A stretch of 64,000 nucleotides of DNA from Atherix ibis (Eukaryota; Arthropoda; Insecta; Diptera; Athericidae): assembly GCA_958298945.1 (NCBI GenBank), contig OY282608.1, forward strand, positions 18,577,933 to 18,641,932. Reading direction: 5' to 3'. The notes beneath the pieces were generated by a model. That model searched no databases, had not been told where the DNA came from, and worked only from the letters and a program-made list of their open reading frames with translations. A program made the translations under genes and the position numbers. Below, piece after piece: positions 41,813 to 56,520 of the stretch (position 1 is its first letter; each line of letters opens with the position of its first letter).

Positions 41813-44270
41813 ACCAACAAACCAACAAACCAACAAACCAACAAACCAACAAACCAACAAGCCAACAAACCAACAAGCCAGCAAACCAACAAACCAACAA
41901 ACCAATAACCAAAAAGCCAACAAACTAACAAACCAACAAGCCAAATGCCAACAAACCAACAAACCAACAAACAACAAGCAAAAAGCCAACAAACAAACAA
42001 ACCGACAAGCCAACAAACCAACAAACCAACAAGCCAACAAGCCAACAAACCAACAAACCAACAAACCAGCAAGCCAACAAACCAACAAACCAAAAAACCA
42101 ACAAACCAACAAACCAACAAGCCAACAAGCCAACAAACCAACAAACCAACAAGCCAACAAACCAACAAAGCAACAAACTAAGTAACCAACAAGTTAACAA
42201 ACCAACAAACCAACAAGCCAACAAGCCAACAAACCAAGAAACCAACAAGCCAACAAACCAACAAACCAACAAAAGAAAAAACCAACAAACCAACAAACCA
42301 ACAAACCAACAAACCAACAAACTAACAAGCCAACAAACCAACAAACCAACAAACCAACAAACCAAGTAACCAAAAAGCCAACAAACTAACAAACCAACAA
42401 GCCAACAAGCCCACAAACCAACAAACCAACAAACCAATAAGCCAACAAGCCAACAAACCAACAAACCAACAAGCCAACAAACCAACAAGCCAACAAGCCA
42501 ACAAGCCAACAAACCAACAAACCAACAAGCCAACAGGCCAACAAACCAACAAACCAACAAACCAAGAAACCAACAAGCCAACAAACCAACAAACAAATAA
42601 ACCAACAAACCAAAAAACCAACAAACCAACAAATCAACAAGCCAACAAACCAACAAACCAACAAACCAACAAGCCAACAAACCAACAAATCAACAAGCAA
42701 ACAAACCAACAAACCAACAAACCAACAAACCGACAAGCCAACAAGCCAACAAACCAACAAGCCAACAAACCAAAAACCAACAAGCCAACAAGCCAACAAA
42801 CCAACAAACCAACAAACCAACAAGCCAACAAGCCAACAAACCAACAAGCCAACAAACCAACAAACCAAGAAGCCAACAAGCCAACAAACCAACAAACCAA
42901 CAAACCAACAAGCCAACAAACCAACAAACCAACAAGCCAACAAACCAACAAACCAACAAACCAACAAACCAACAAAACAACAAGCCAACAAGCCAACAAA
43001 CCAACAAACCAACAAGCCAATAAACCATCAAACCAACAAACAAACAAGCCAACAAAGCAACAAGCCAACAAACCAACAAGCCAACAAACCAACAAACTAA
43101 GTAGCCAACAAGCCAACAAACCAACAAACCAACAAACCAACAAACCAACCAGCCAACAAACCAACAAGCACACAAACCAACAAACCAACAAGCCAACAAG
43201 CCAACAAACCAACAAACCAACAAACCAACAAGCCAACAAACCAACAAACCAACAAACCAACAAGCCAACAAACCAACAAACCAACAAACCAACAAACCAA
43301 CAAGCCAACAAGCCAACAAACCAACAAACCAACAAGCCAACAAACCAACAAACCAACAAACGAAAAAACCAACAAACCAACAAACCAACAAACCAACAAA
43401 CCAACAAGCCAACAAGCCAACAAACCAACAAACCAACAAGCCAACAAACCAACAAACCAACAAACCAACAAGCCAACAAGCCAACAAACCAACAAACCAA
43501 CAAACCAACAAGCCAACAAACCAACAAACCAACAAACCAACATGCCAACCAACCAACAAACTAAGTAACCAACAAGCCAACAAACCAACAAACCAACAAG
43601 CCAACAAGCCAACAAACCAAAAAACCAACAAACCAACAAGCTAATAAACCAACAAACCAACAACCTAACAAACCAACAAACCAATAAACCAACAAACCAA
43701 CAAGCCAACAAGCCAACAAACCAACAAACCAACAAGCCAACAAACCAACAAACCAACAAACCAACAAGCCAACAAACCAACAAGCCAACAAACCAACAAA
43801 CCAACAAACCAATAACCAAAAAGCCAACAAACTAACAAACCAACAAGCCAAATGCCAACAAACCAACAAACCAACAAAGGAACAAGCAACAAGCCAACAA
43901 ACAAACAAACCAACAAGCCAACAAACCAACAAACCAACAAGCCAACAAGCCAACAAACCAACAAACCAACAAACCAGCAAGCCAACAAACCAACAAACAA
44001 AAAAACCAACAAACCAACAAACCAACAAGCCAACAAGCCAACAAACCAACAAACCAACAAGCCAAAAAACCAACAAAGCAACAAACTAAGTAATCAACAA
44101 GCCAACAAACCAACAAACCAACAAGCCAACAAGCCAACAAACCAACAAACCAACAAGCCAACAAACCAACAAACCAACAAACCAAAAAACCAACAAACCA
44201 ACAAACCAACAAACCAAAAAACCAACAAACCAACAAACCAACAAACCAACAAACCAACAAACCAACAAGC
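41813..44270 (+). repeat. 2,408-bp higher-order unit, copy 2
   Basis: This is the tandem copy of 39405-41812. It overlaps the next duplication, so the interval 43.4-44.3 kb is present three times in the window, near 41.0-41.8, 43.4-44.3 and 44.8-45.7 kb. The offset of 2,408 is 302 monomers minus 8 bases, matching the net bases missing in its short monomers. Confidence 0.85.
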
Positions 44271-44832
44271 CAACCAACCAACAAACCAACAAACCAAGTA
44301 ACCAAAAAGCCAACAAACTAACAAACCAACAAGCCAACAAGCCCACAAACCAACAAACCAACAAACCAACAAGCCAACAAGCCAACAAACCAACAAACCA
44401 ACAAGCCAACAAACCAACAAGACAACAAGCCAACAAGCCAACAAACCAACAAACCCACAAGCCAACAGGCCAACAAACCAACAAACCAACAAACCAACGA
44501 GCCAACAAACCAACAAACCAACAAACCAACAAACCAACAAACTAACAAACAAATAAACCAACAAACCAAAAAACCAACAAACCAACAAACCAACAAGCCA
44601 ACAAACCAACAAACCAACAAACCAACAAGCCAACAAACCAACAAATCAACAAGCCAACAAACCAACAAACCAACAAACCAGCAAACCGACAAGCCAACAA
44701 GCCAACAAACCAACAAGCCAACAAACCAAAAACCAACAAGCCAACAAGCCAACAAACCAACAAACCAACAAACCAACAAGCCAACAAACTAACAAACCAA
44801 CAAGCCAACAAACCAACAAACCAACATGCCAA
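43405..44832 (+). repeat. 1,428-bp higher-order unit, copy 1
   Basis: This segment is followed directly by a copy at an offset of 1,428 bp. Landmarks are the CCAACCAACC variant (43549/44977), ACAACCTAAC (43659/45087), the AAAGGAACAAGC module (ATG at 43852/45280) and ACAAGACAACAAGCC (44419/45847). C at 44456 versus A at 45884 is the one substitution I noticed. Both copies end at a CATGCCAAAAAACC junction (44825/46253). The offset is 179 monomers minus 4 bases, which fits four 7-bp monomers. Confidence 0.87.
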
Positions 44833-46260
44833 AAAACCAACAAGCCAACAAACCAACAAACCAACAAGCCAACAAACCAACAAACCAACAAACCAACAAG
44901 CCAACAAGCCAACAAACCAACAAACCAACAAACCAACAAGCCAACAAACCAACAAACCAACAAACCAACATGCCAACCAACCAACAAACTAAGTAACCAA
45001 CAAGCCAACAAACCAACAAACCAACAAGCCAACAAGCCAACAAACCAAAAAACCAACAAACCAACAAGCTAATAAACCAACAAACCAACAACCTAACAAA
45101 CCAACAAACCAATAAACCAACAAACCAACAAGCCAACAAGCCAACAAACCAACAAACCAACAAGCCAACAAACCAACAAACCAACAAACCAACAAGCCAA
45201 CAAACCAACAAGCCAACAAACCAACAAACCAACAAACCAATAACCAAAAAGCCAACAAACTAACAAACCAACAAGCCAAATGCCAACAAACCAACAAACC
45301 AACAAAGGAACAAGCAACAAGCCAACAAACAAACAAACCAACAAGCCAACAAACCAACAAACCAACAAGCCAACAAGCCAACAAACCAACAAACCAACAA
45401 ACCAGCAAGCCAACAAACCAACAAACAAAAAAACCAACAAACCAACAAACCAACAAGCCAACAAGCCAACAAACCAACAAACCAACAAGCCAAAAAACCA
45501 ACAAAGCAACAAACTAAGTAATCAACAAGCCAACAAACCAACAAACCAACAAGCCAACAAGCCAACAAACCAACAAACCAACAAGCCAACAAACCAACAA
45601 ACCAACAAACCAAAAAACCAACAAACCAACAAACCAACAAACCAAAAAACCAACAAACCAACAAACCAACAAACCAACAAACCAACAAACCAACAAGCCA
45701 ACCAACCAACAAACCAACAAACCAAGTAACCAAAAAGCCAACAAACTAACAAACCAACAAGCCAACAAGCCCACAAACCAACAAACCAACAAACCAACAA
45801 GCCAACAAGCCAACAAACCAACAAACCAACAAGCCAACAAACCAACAAGACAACAAGCCAACAAGCCAACAAACCAACAAACCAACAAGCCAACAGGCCA
45901 ACAAACCAACAAACCAACAAACCAACGAGCCAACAAACCAACAAACCAACAAACCAACAAACCAACAAACTAACAAACAAATAAACCAACAAACCAAAAA
46001 ACCAACAAACCAACAAACCAACAAGCCAACAAACCAACAAACCAACAAACCAACAAGCCAACAAACCAACAAATCAACAAGCCAACAAACCAACAAACCA
46101 ACAAACCAGCAAACCGACAAGCCAACAAGCCAACAAACCAACAAGCCAACAAACCAAAAACCAACAAGCCAACAAGCCAACAAACCAACAAACCAACAAA
46201 CCAACAAGCCAACAAACTAACAAACCAACAAGCCAACAAACCAACAAACCAACATGCCAA
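44833..46260 (+). repeat. 1,428-bp higher-order unit, copy 2
   Basis: This is the second copy of 43405-44832. It ends where a CCAACCAACC variant follows (about 46,280) in place of the A and G monomers of copy 1. There are no coding features. Confidence 0.87.
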
Positions 46261-49200
46261 AAAACCAACAAGCCAACAAACCAACCAACCAACAAACCAA
46301 TATGCCAACAAACCAACAAATTAAGTAACCAACAAGCCAACAAACAAACAAACCAACAAACCAACATGCCAACAAACCAACAAACTAAGTAACCAAAAAG
46401 CCAACAAACCAACAGGCCAAAAGCCAACAAACCAAAAAACCAACAAACCAACAAGCCAACAAACCAACAAGCCAACAAACCAACAAATCAAAAAGCCAAC
46501 AAGCCAACAAACCAACAAACCAACAAACCAACAAGCCAACAAACCAACAAACTAACAAGCCAACAAACCAACAAACCAACAAACCAACAAACCAACAAGC
46601 CAACAAGCCAACAAACCAACAAACCAACAAAGCAACAAGCCAACAAACCAACAAGCCAACAAACCAACAAACCAAGTAACCTAAAAGCCAACAAACTAAC
46701 AAACCAACAAGCCAACAAGCCAACAAACCTACAAAACAACAAAGCAACAAAGCAACAAACCAACAAACCAACAAACCAACAAGCCAACAAGCCAACAAAC
46801 CAACAAACCAACAAACCAACAAACCAACAAACCAAAAAACCAACAAACCAACAAGCCAACAAACCAACAAACCAACAAACCAAAAAACCAACAAACCAAC
46901 AAAACAACAAGCCAACAAACCAACAAACCAACAAACCAACAAGCCAACAAACCAACAAACAAATAAACCAACAAACCAAAAAACCAACAAACCAACAAAC
47001 CAACAAGCCAACAAACCAAAAAACCACAAACTAACAAGCCAACATACCAACAATCCAACAAGCCAACAAACCAACAAACCAACAAAGCTAAAAGCCAACT
47101 AGCCAACAAACCAACAAACCAACAAACCAACAAAGCAACAAGCCAACAAGCCAACAAACCAACAAACCAACAAACCAACAAGCCAACAAACCAACAAACC
47201 AACAAACCAACAAACCAACAAGCCAACAAACCAACAAACAAATAAACCAACAAACCAAAACACCCACAAATCAACAAGCCAACAAGCCAACAAACCAAAA
47301 AACCAACAAACCAACAAGCCAACAAACCTACAAACCAACAAACCAACAAACCAACAAACCAACAACCCAACAAATAAATAAACCAACAAACCAAAAAACC
47401 AACAAACCAACAAGCCAACAAGCCAAAATACCAACAAACCAACAACCCAACAAGCCAACAAACCGACAAACCAAGTAACTAAAAAGCCAACAAACTAACA
47501 AACCAACAAGCCAACAAACCAACAAGCCAACAAGCCAACAAACCAACAAACCAACAAAGCAACAAACCAACAAACCAACAAACCAACAAACCAACAAACC
47601 AACAAACCAACAAACTAACAAACCAACAAACCAACAAACCAACAAACCAACAAACCAACAAACCAACAAGCCAACAAACCAACAAACCAACAAACCAACA
47701 AGCCAACAAACCAACAAACCAACAAACCAACAAACCAACAAGCCAACAAACCAAGTAACCAAAAAGCCAACAAACCAACAAACCAACAAAGCAACAAGCC
47801 AAAAAGCCAACAAACCAACAAACCAACAAACCAACAAAGCAACAAGCCAACAAGCCAACAAACCAACAAACCAACAAACCAACAAGCCAACAAACCAACA
47901 AACCAACAAACCAACAAACCAACAAACCAACAAGCCAACAAGCCAACAAACCAACAAACCAACAAAGCAACAAGCCAACAAACCAACAAGCCAACAAACC
48001 AACAAACGAACAAACCAAGTAACCAAAAAGCCAACAAACAAACAAACCAACAAGCCAACAAGCCAACAAACCAACAAACCAACAAACCAACAAAGCAACA
48101 AACCAAAAAACCAACAAACCAACAAACCAACAAGCCAACAAGCCAACAAGCCAACAAACCAACAAACCAACAAGCCAACAAGCCAACAAGCCAACAAACC
48201 AACAAACCAACAAGCCAACAAGCCAACAAACCAACAAACTAACAAGCCAACAAACCAACAAGCCAACAAACCAATAAACCAACAAGCCAACAAGCCAACA
48301 AACCAACATACCAACAAGCCAACAAGCCAACAAACCAACTAGCCAACAAACCAACAAACAAATAAACCAACAAACCAACAAACCAACAAGCCAACAAGCC
48401 AACAAACCAACAAACCAACAAACCAACAAACCAACAAGCCAACAAACCAACAAACCAACAAACCAACAAACCAACAAACCAACAAACTAACATGCCAACA
48501 AGCCAGCAAACCAACAAACCAACAAACCAACAAGCCAACAAACCAACAAACCAACAAACCAACAAGCCAACAAGCCAACAAGCCAACAAACCAACAAACC
48601 AACAAGCCAACAAACCAACAAACCAACAAACCAACATGACAACAAACCAACAAACTAAGTAATCAACAAGCCAACAAACCAACAAGCCAACAAGCCAACA
48701 AACCAACAAACCAACAAACCAACAAGCCAACAAACCAACAAACCAACAAACCAACAAACCAACAAGCTAACAAGCCAACAAACCAACAAACCAACAAAGC
48801 AACAAGCCAACAAACCAACAAGCCAACAAACCAACAAACGAACAAACCAAGTAACCAAAAAGCCAACAAACTAACAAACCAACAAGCCAACAAGCCAACA
48901 AACCAACAAACCAACAAAGCAACAAACCAAAAAACCAACAAACCAACAAACCAACAAGCCAACAAGCCAACAAGCCAACAAGCCAACAAACCAACAAACC
49001 AACAAGCCAACAAGCCAACAAACCAACAAACCAACAAGCCAACAAGCCAACAAACCAACTAGCCAACAAACCAACAAACAAATAAACCTACAAACCAACA
49101 AACCAACAAGCCAACAAGCCAACAAACCAACAAACCAACAAACCAACAAGCCAACAAACCAACAAACCAACAAACCAACAAACCAACAAACCAACAAAGC

Positions 49201-50227
49201 AACAAGCCAACAAGCCAACAAACCAACAAACCAACAAACCACAAGCCAACAAACCAACAAACCAACAAACCAACAAACCAACAAACCAACAAGCCAACAA
49301 GCCAACAAACCATCAAACCAACAAAGCAACAAGCCAACAAACCAACAAGCCAACAAACCAACAAACGAACAAACCAAGTAACCAAAAAGCCAACAAACTA
49401 ACAAACCAACAAGCCAACAAGCCAACAAACCAACAAACCAACAAAGCAACAAACCAAAAAACCAACAAACCAACAAACCAACAAGCCAACAAGCCAACAA
49501 GCCAACAAACCAACAAACCAACAAGGCAACAAGCCAACAAGCCAACAAACCAACAAACCAACAAGCCAACAAACCAACAAGCCAACAAGCCAACAAAACA
49601 ACAAACCAACAAGCCAACAAGCCAACAAACCAACTAGCCAACAAACCAACAAACAAATAAACCAACAAACCAACAAACCAACAAGCCAACAAGCCAACAA
49701 ACCAACAAACCAACAAACCAACAAGCCAACAAACCAACAAACCAACAAACCAACAAACCAACAAACCAACAAACCAACAAACTAACATGCCAACAAGCCA
49801 ACAAACCAACAAACCAACAAACCAACAAGCCAAAAAAAAAACAATCCAACAAACCAACAAGCCAACAAGCCAACAAGCCAACAAACCAAAAAACCAACAA
49901 GCCAACAAACCAACAAACCAACAAACCAACATGACAACAAACCAACAAACTAAGTAATCAACAAGCCAACAAACCAACAAGCCAACAAGCCAACAAACCA
50001 ACAAACCAACAAACCAACAAGCCAACAAACCAACAAGCCAACAAGCCAACAAACCAACAAACCAACAAGCCAACAAGCCAACAAACCAACAAACCAACAA
50101 ACCAACAAGCCAACAAACCAACAAACCAACAAGCCAACAAACCAACAAACCAACAAACCAACAAGCCAATAAGCCAACAAACCAACATACCAACAAACCA
50201 ACAAGCCAACAAACCAACAAACCAACA
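46261..50227 (+). repeat. Satellite segment, mosaic with 1.3-kb internal repeat
   Basis: This is 8-bp satellite throughout. The part near 46.4-47.0 kb is related to 17.4-18 kb through the GTAACCTAAAAGCC variant at 46676. Further along, the CATGAC and GTAATCAAC markers at 48636 recur at 49931, an offset of 1,295 bp (162 monomers minus one base, matching one 7-bp ACCACAA monomer near 49238). A ten-A run at about 49832-49841 is the longest homopolymer I noticed and marks only the later copy. Confidence 0.75.
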
Positions 50228-52152
50228 TGCCAACAAACCAACAAACTAAGTAACCAACAAGCCAACAAACCAACAAACCAACAAGCCAACAAGCCAACAA
50301 ACCAAAAAACCAACAAACCAACAAGCTAACAAACCAACAAGCCAACAAACCAACAAACCAACAAGCCAACAAGCCAACAAACCAACAAACCAACATACCA
50401 ACAAGCCAACAAACCAACAAACCAACAAGTTAACAAACCAACAAACCAACAAACTAACAAACCAACAAGCGAACAAGCCAACAAACCAACAAACCAACAA
50501 GCCAACAAACCAACAAACCAACAAACCAACAAGCCAACAAACCAACAAGCCAACAAACCAACAAACCAACAAACCAATAACCAAAAAGCCAACAAACTAA
50601 CAAACCAACAAGCCAAATGCCAACAAACCAACAAACCAACAAAGCAACAAGCAACAAGCCAACAAACAAACAAACCAACAAGCCAACAAACCAACAAACC
50701 AACAAGTTAGCAAGCCAACAAACCAACAAACCAACAAACCAGCAAGCCAACAAACCAACAAACAAAAAAACCAACAAACCAACAAACCAACAAGCCAACA
50801 AGCCAACAAACCAACAAACCAACAAGCCAACAAACCAACAAAGCAACAAACTAAGTAACCAACAAGCCCACAAACCAACAGACCAACAAGCCAACAAGCC
50901 AACAAATCAACAAACCAACAAGCCAACAAACCAACAAACCAACAAACCAAAAAACCAACAAACCAACAAGCCAACAAGCCAACAAGCCAACAAACCAACA
51001 AACCAACAAGCCAACAAGCCAACAAGCCAACAAACCAACAAACCAACAAGCCAACAAACCAACAAACCAACAAACTAACAAGCCAACAAACCAACAAGCC
51101 AACAAACCAACAAACTAACAAGCCAACAAACCAACAAGCCAACAAACCAATAAACCAACAAGCCAACAAGCCAACAAGCCAACAAACCAACAAACCAACA
51201 AGCCAACAAGCCAACAAACCAACTAGCCAACAAACCAACAAACAAATAAACCAACAAACCAACAAACCAACAAGCCAACAAGCCAACAAACCAACAAACC
51301 AACAAACCAACAAGCCAACAAACCAACAAACCAACAAGCCAACAAACCAACAAAGCAACAAACTAAGTAACCAACAAGCCAACAAACCAACAAACCAACA
51401 AGCCAACAAGCCAACAAATCAACAAACCAACAAGCCAACAAACCAACAAACCAACAAACCAAAAAACCAACAAACCAACAAGCCAACAAGCCAACAAGCC
51501 AACAAACCAACAAACCAACAAGCCAACAAGCCAACAAGCCAACAAACCAACAAACCAACAAGCCAACAAACCAACAAACTAACAAGCCAACAAACCAACA
51601 AGCCAACAAACCAATAAACCAACAAGCCAACAAGCCAACAAACCAACAAACCAACAAGCCAACAAGCCAACAAACCAACAAACCAACAAACCAACAAACC
51701 AATAAACCAACAAACTAACATGCCAACAAGCCAACAAACCAACAAACCAACAAACCAACAAGCCAACAAACTAACAAACCAACAAACCAACAAGCCAACA
51801 AGCCAACAAGCCAACAAGCCAACAAACCAACAAACCAACAAACCAACAAGCCAACAAATCAACAAACCAACAAGCCAACAAACCAACAAACCAACAAACC
51901 AAAAAACCAACAAACCAACAAGCCAACATGCCAACAAGCCAACAAACCAACAAACCAACAAGCCAACAAGCCAACAAGCCAACAAACCAACAAACCAACA
52001 AGCCAACAAACCAACAAACCAACAAACCAACAAGCCAACAAACCAACAAACCAACAAGCCAACAAACCAACAAACCAACAAACCAACAAGCCAACAAGCC
52101 AACAAACCAACAAACCAACAAACCAACAAGCCAACAAACCACCAAACCAATA
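50228..52152 (+). repeat. ~1.92-kb higher-order unit, copy 1
   Basis: This block repeats at an offset of 1,925 bp. Landmarks are ACAAGTTAAC (50427/52352), the GCCAAATGCC module (ATG at 50617/52542) and the downstream AACAAAAAAACC (50759/52684). The later CTAAGTAACC junction near 51363 recurs near 53280, an offset of 1,917 bp, so one monomer has been lost. The CAAGCGAAC, CAAGTTAGCAAGCC and ACAGACC variants near 50469, 50705 and 50879 have no counterpart in copy 2. Confidence 0.78.
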
Positions 52153-53400
52153 TGCCAACAAACCAACAAACTAAGTAACCAACAAGCCAACAAACCAACA
52201 AACCAACAAGCCAACAAGCCAACAAACCAAAAAACCAACAAACCAACAAGCTAACAAACCAACAAGCCAACAAACCAACAAACCAACAAGCCAACAAGCC
52301 AACAAACCAACAAACCAACATACCAACAAGCCAACAAACCAACAAACCAACAAGTTAACAAACCAACAAACCAACAAACTAACAAACCAACAAGCCAACA
52401 AGCCAACAAACCAACAAACCAACAAGCCAACAAACCAACAAACCAACAAACCAACAAGCCAACAAACCAACAAGCCAACAAACCAACAAACCAACAAACC
52501 AATAACCAAAAAGCCAACAAACTAACAAACCAACAAGCCAAATGCCAACAAACCAACAAACCAACAAAGCAACAAGCAACAAGCCAACAAACAAACAAAC
52601 CAACAAGCCAACAAACCAACAAACCAACAAGCCAGCAAGCCAATAAACCAACAAACCAACAAACCAGCAAGCCAACAAACCAACAAACAAAAAAACCAAC
52701 AAACCAACAAACCAACAAGCCAACAAACCAACAAACCAACAAGCCAACAAACCAACAAAGCAACAAACTAAGTAACCAACAAGCCAACAAACCAACAAAC
52801 CAACAAGCCAACAAGCCAACAAATCAACAAACCAACAAGCCAACAAACCAACAAACCAACAAACCAAAAAACCAACAAACCAACAAGCCAACAAGCCAAC
52901 AAGCCAACAAACCAACAAACCAACAAACCAACAAGCCAACAAGCCAACAAGCCAACAAACCAACAAACCAACAAGCCAACAAACCAACAAACCAACAAAC
53001 TAACAAGCCAACAAACCAACAAGCCAACAAACCAACAAACTAACAAGCCAACAAACCAACAAGCCAACAAACCAATAAACCAACAAGCCAACAAGCCAAC
53101 AAACCAACAAACCAACAAGCCAAGAAGCCAACAAACCAACTAGCCAACAAACCAACAAACAAATAAACCAACAAACCAACAAACCAACAAGCCAACAAGC
53201 CAACAAACCAACAAACCAACAAACCAACAAGCCAACAAACCAACAAATCAACAAGCCAACAAACCAACAAAGCAACAAACTAAGTAACCAACAAGCCAAC
53301 AAACCAACAAACCAACAAGCCAACAAGCCAACAAGCCAACAAATCAACAAACCAACAAGCCAACAAACCAGCAAACCAACAAACCAAAAAACCAACAAAC
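52153..53400 (+). repeat. ~1.92-kb higher-order unit, copy 2 (partial)
   Basis: This is a second, shorter and more diverged copy of the 50.2-52.2 kb block. It starts after a TATGCC marker near 52151, where copy 1 has CATGCC. It tracks copy 1 to about 53.4 kb with monomer-sized indels. The right edge is approximate. Confidence 0.7.
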
Positions 53401-55020
53401 CAACAAGCCAACAAGCCAACAAGCCAACAAACCAACAAACCAACAAGCCAACAAGCCAACAAACCAACAAACCAACAAACCAACAAGCCAACAAACCAAC
53501 AAACCAACAAACTAACAAGCCAACAAACCAACAAGCCAACAAACCAATAAACCAACAAGCCAACAAGCCAACAAACCAACAAACCAACAAGCCAACAAGC
53601 CAACAAACCAACAAACCAACAAACCAACAAACCAACAAGCCAACAAACCAACAAACCAACAAACCAACAAACCAACAAACCAACAAACCAACAAGCCAAC
53701 AAGCCAACAAACCAACAAACCAACAAAGCAACAAGCCAACAAACCAACAAGCCAACAAACCAACAAACGAACAAACCAAGTAACCAAAAAGCCAACAAAC
53801 TAACAAACCAACAAGCCAACAAGCCAACAAACCAACAAACCAACAAAGCAACAACCCAAAAAATCAAAAAAACCAACAAACCAACAAGCCAACAAGCCAA
53901 CAAGAAAACAAACCAACAAACCAACAAGCCAACAAGCCAACAAGCCAACAAACCAACAAACCAACAAGCCAACAAGCCAACAAACCAACTAGCCAACAAA
54001 CCAACAAACAAATAAACCAACAAACCAACAAACCAACAAGCCAACAAGCCAACAAACCAACAAACCAACAAACCAACAAGCCAAAAAACCAACAAACCAA
54101 CAAACCAACAAACCAACAAACCAACAAACTAACATGCCAACAAGCCAACAAACCAACAAACCAACAAACCAACAAGCCAACAAACCAACAAACCAACAAA
54201 CCAACAAGCCAACAAACCAACAAACCAACATGACAACAAACCAACAAACTAAGTAATCAACAAGCCAACAAACCAACAAGCCAACAAGCCAACAAACCAA
54301 CAAACCAACAAACCAACAAGCCAACAAACCAACAAGCCAACAAGCCAACAAACCAACAAACCAACAAGCCAACAAGCCAACAAACCAACAAACCAACAAA
54401 CCAACAAACCAACAAGCCAACAAACCAACAAACCAACAAGCCAACAAACCAACAAACCAACAAACCAACAAGCCAACAAGCCAACAAACCAACAAACCAA
54501 CAAACCAACAAGCCAACAAACCAACAAACCAACAAACCAACATGCCAACAAACCAACTAACTAAGTAACCAACAAGCCAACAAACCAACAAACCAACAAG
54601 CCAACAAACCAACAAACCAACAAACCAACAAGCCAACAAGCCAACAAACCAACAAACCAACATACCAACAAGCCAACAAACCAACAAACCAACAAGCTAA
54701 CAAACCAACAAACCAACAAACTAACAAACCAACAAGCCGACAAGCCAACAAACCAACAAACCAACGACCCAACAAACCAACAAACCAACAAACCAACAAG
54801 CCAACAAACCAACAAGCCAACAAACCAACAAACCAACAAACCAATAACCAAAAAGCCAACAAACTAACAAACCAACAAGCCAAATGCCAACAAACCAACA
54901 AACCAACAAACCAACAAGCCAACAAGCCAACAAACCAACAAACCAACAAACCAACAAGCCAACAAACCAACAAACCAACAAACCAACATGCCAACAAACC
55001 AACAAACTAAGTAACCAACA
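53401..55020 (+). repeat. Satellite segment, shuffled variants of neighbours
   Basis: This is 8-bp satellite only. It contains AAAAAATCAAAAAAACC near 53856 (a similar cluster, AAAAAATCAAAAAAACC, is near 672), CATGAC near 54230 with a GTAATCAAC junction, and a GCCAAATGCC module with its ATG at 54884. That module recurs 446 bp later at 55330 (56 monomers minus two bases). No gene is visible. Confidence 0.75.
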
Positions 55021-56520
55021 AACCAACAATCTAACAAACCAACAAGCCAACAAACCAACAAACCAACAAACCAACAAGCCAACAAGCCAACAAACCAACA
55101 AACCAACATACCAACAAGCCAACAAACCAACAAACCAACAAGCTAACAAACCAACAAACCAACAAACTAACAAACCAACAAGCCAACAAGCCAACAAACC
55201 AACAAACCAACAACCCAACAAACCAACAAACCAACAAACCAACAAGCCAACAAACCAACAAGCCAACAAACCAACAAACCAACAAACCAATAACCAAAAA
55301 GCCAACAAACTAACAAACCAACAAGCCAAATGCCAACAAACCAACAAACCAACAAAGCAACAAACAACAAGCCAACAAACAAACAAACCAACAAGCCAAC
55401 AAACCAACAAACCAACAAGCCAACAAGCCAACACAACAACAAACCAACAAACCAGCAAGCCAACAAACCAACAAACAAAAAAACCAACAAACCAACAAAC
55501 CAACAAGCCAACAAGCCAACAAACCAACAAACCAACAAGCCAACAAACCAACAAAGCAGCAAACTAAGTAACCAACAAGCCAACAAACCAACAAACCAAA
55601 AAGCCAACAAGCCAACAAATCAACAAACCAACAAGCCAACAAACCAACAAACCAACAAACCAAAAGACCAAGAAACCAACAAACCAACAAACCAACAAAC
55701 CAACAAACCAACAAACCAACAAACCAACAAACCAACAAACCAACAAGCCAACAAACCAACAAACCAACAAACCAACAAACCAAGTAACCAAAAAGCCAAC
55801 AAACTAACAAACCAACAAGCCAACAAGCCCACAAACCAACAAACCAACAAACCAACAAGCCAACAAGCCAACAAACCAAGAAGCCAACAAACCAACAAGC
55901 CAACAAGCCAACAAGCCAACAAGCCAACAAGCCAACAGGCCAACAAACCAACAAACCAACGAGCCAACAAACCAACAAACCAACAAACGAACAAGCCAAC
56001 AAACCAACAAACAAATAAACCAACAAACAAATAAACCAACAAACCAAAAAACCAACAAACCAACAAACCAACAAACCAAAAAACCAACAAACCAACAAAC
56101 CAACAAACCAACAAACCAACAAGCCAACAAGCCAACAGGCCAACAAACCAACAAACCAACGAGCCAACAAACCAACAAACCAACAAACCAACAAGCCAAC
56201 AAACCAACAAACAAATAAACCAACAAACAAATAAACCAACAAACCAACAAACCAACAAACCAACAAACCAACAAACCAACAAACCAACAAACCAACAAGC
56301 CAACAAACCAACAAATCAACAAGCCAACAAACCAACAAACCAACAAACCAACAAACCAACAAACCAACAAGCCAAGAAACCAACAAACCAACAAGCCAAC
56401 AAACCAACAAACCAACAAACCAACAAGCCAACAAGCCAACAAACCAACAAACCAACAAACCAACAAGCCAACAAACCAACAAACCAACAAACCAACATGC
56501 CAACAAACCAACAAACCAAC
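55021..56520 (+). repeat. ~1.5-kb higher-order unit, copy 1
   Basis: ACAATCTAAC at 55027 recurs at 56520 (offset 1,493 bp). The GCCAAATGCC module (ATG at 55330/56831), the CTAAGTAACC junction and CGAGCC (GAGCC at 55961/57462) recur at 1,501 bp. This is 188 monomers minus 3 bases, in line with three 7-bp monomers in the module. Two CAGGCC cassettes (55936 and 56136, 25 monomers apart) lie in the distal part. AACAACAAACAACAAGCC near 55360 is a local variant of the module. Confidence 0.78.

Noticed and set aside
49832..49841. The ten-A run as a retroposon poly-A tail
   Set aside because: No inserted sequence or target-site duplication accompanies it, and the 8-bp phase is unbroken across it.
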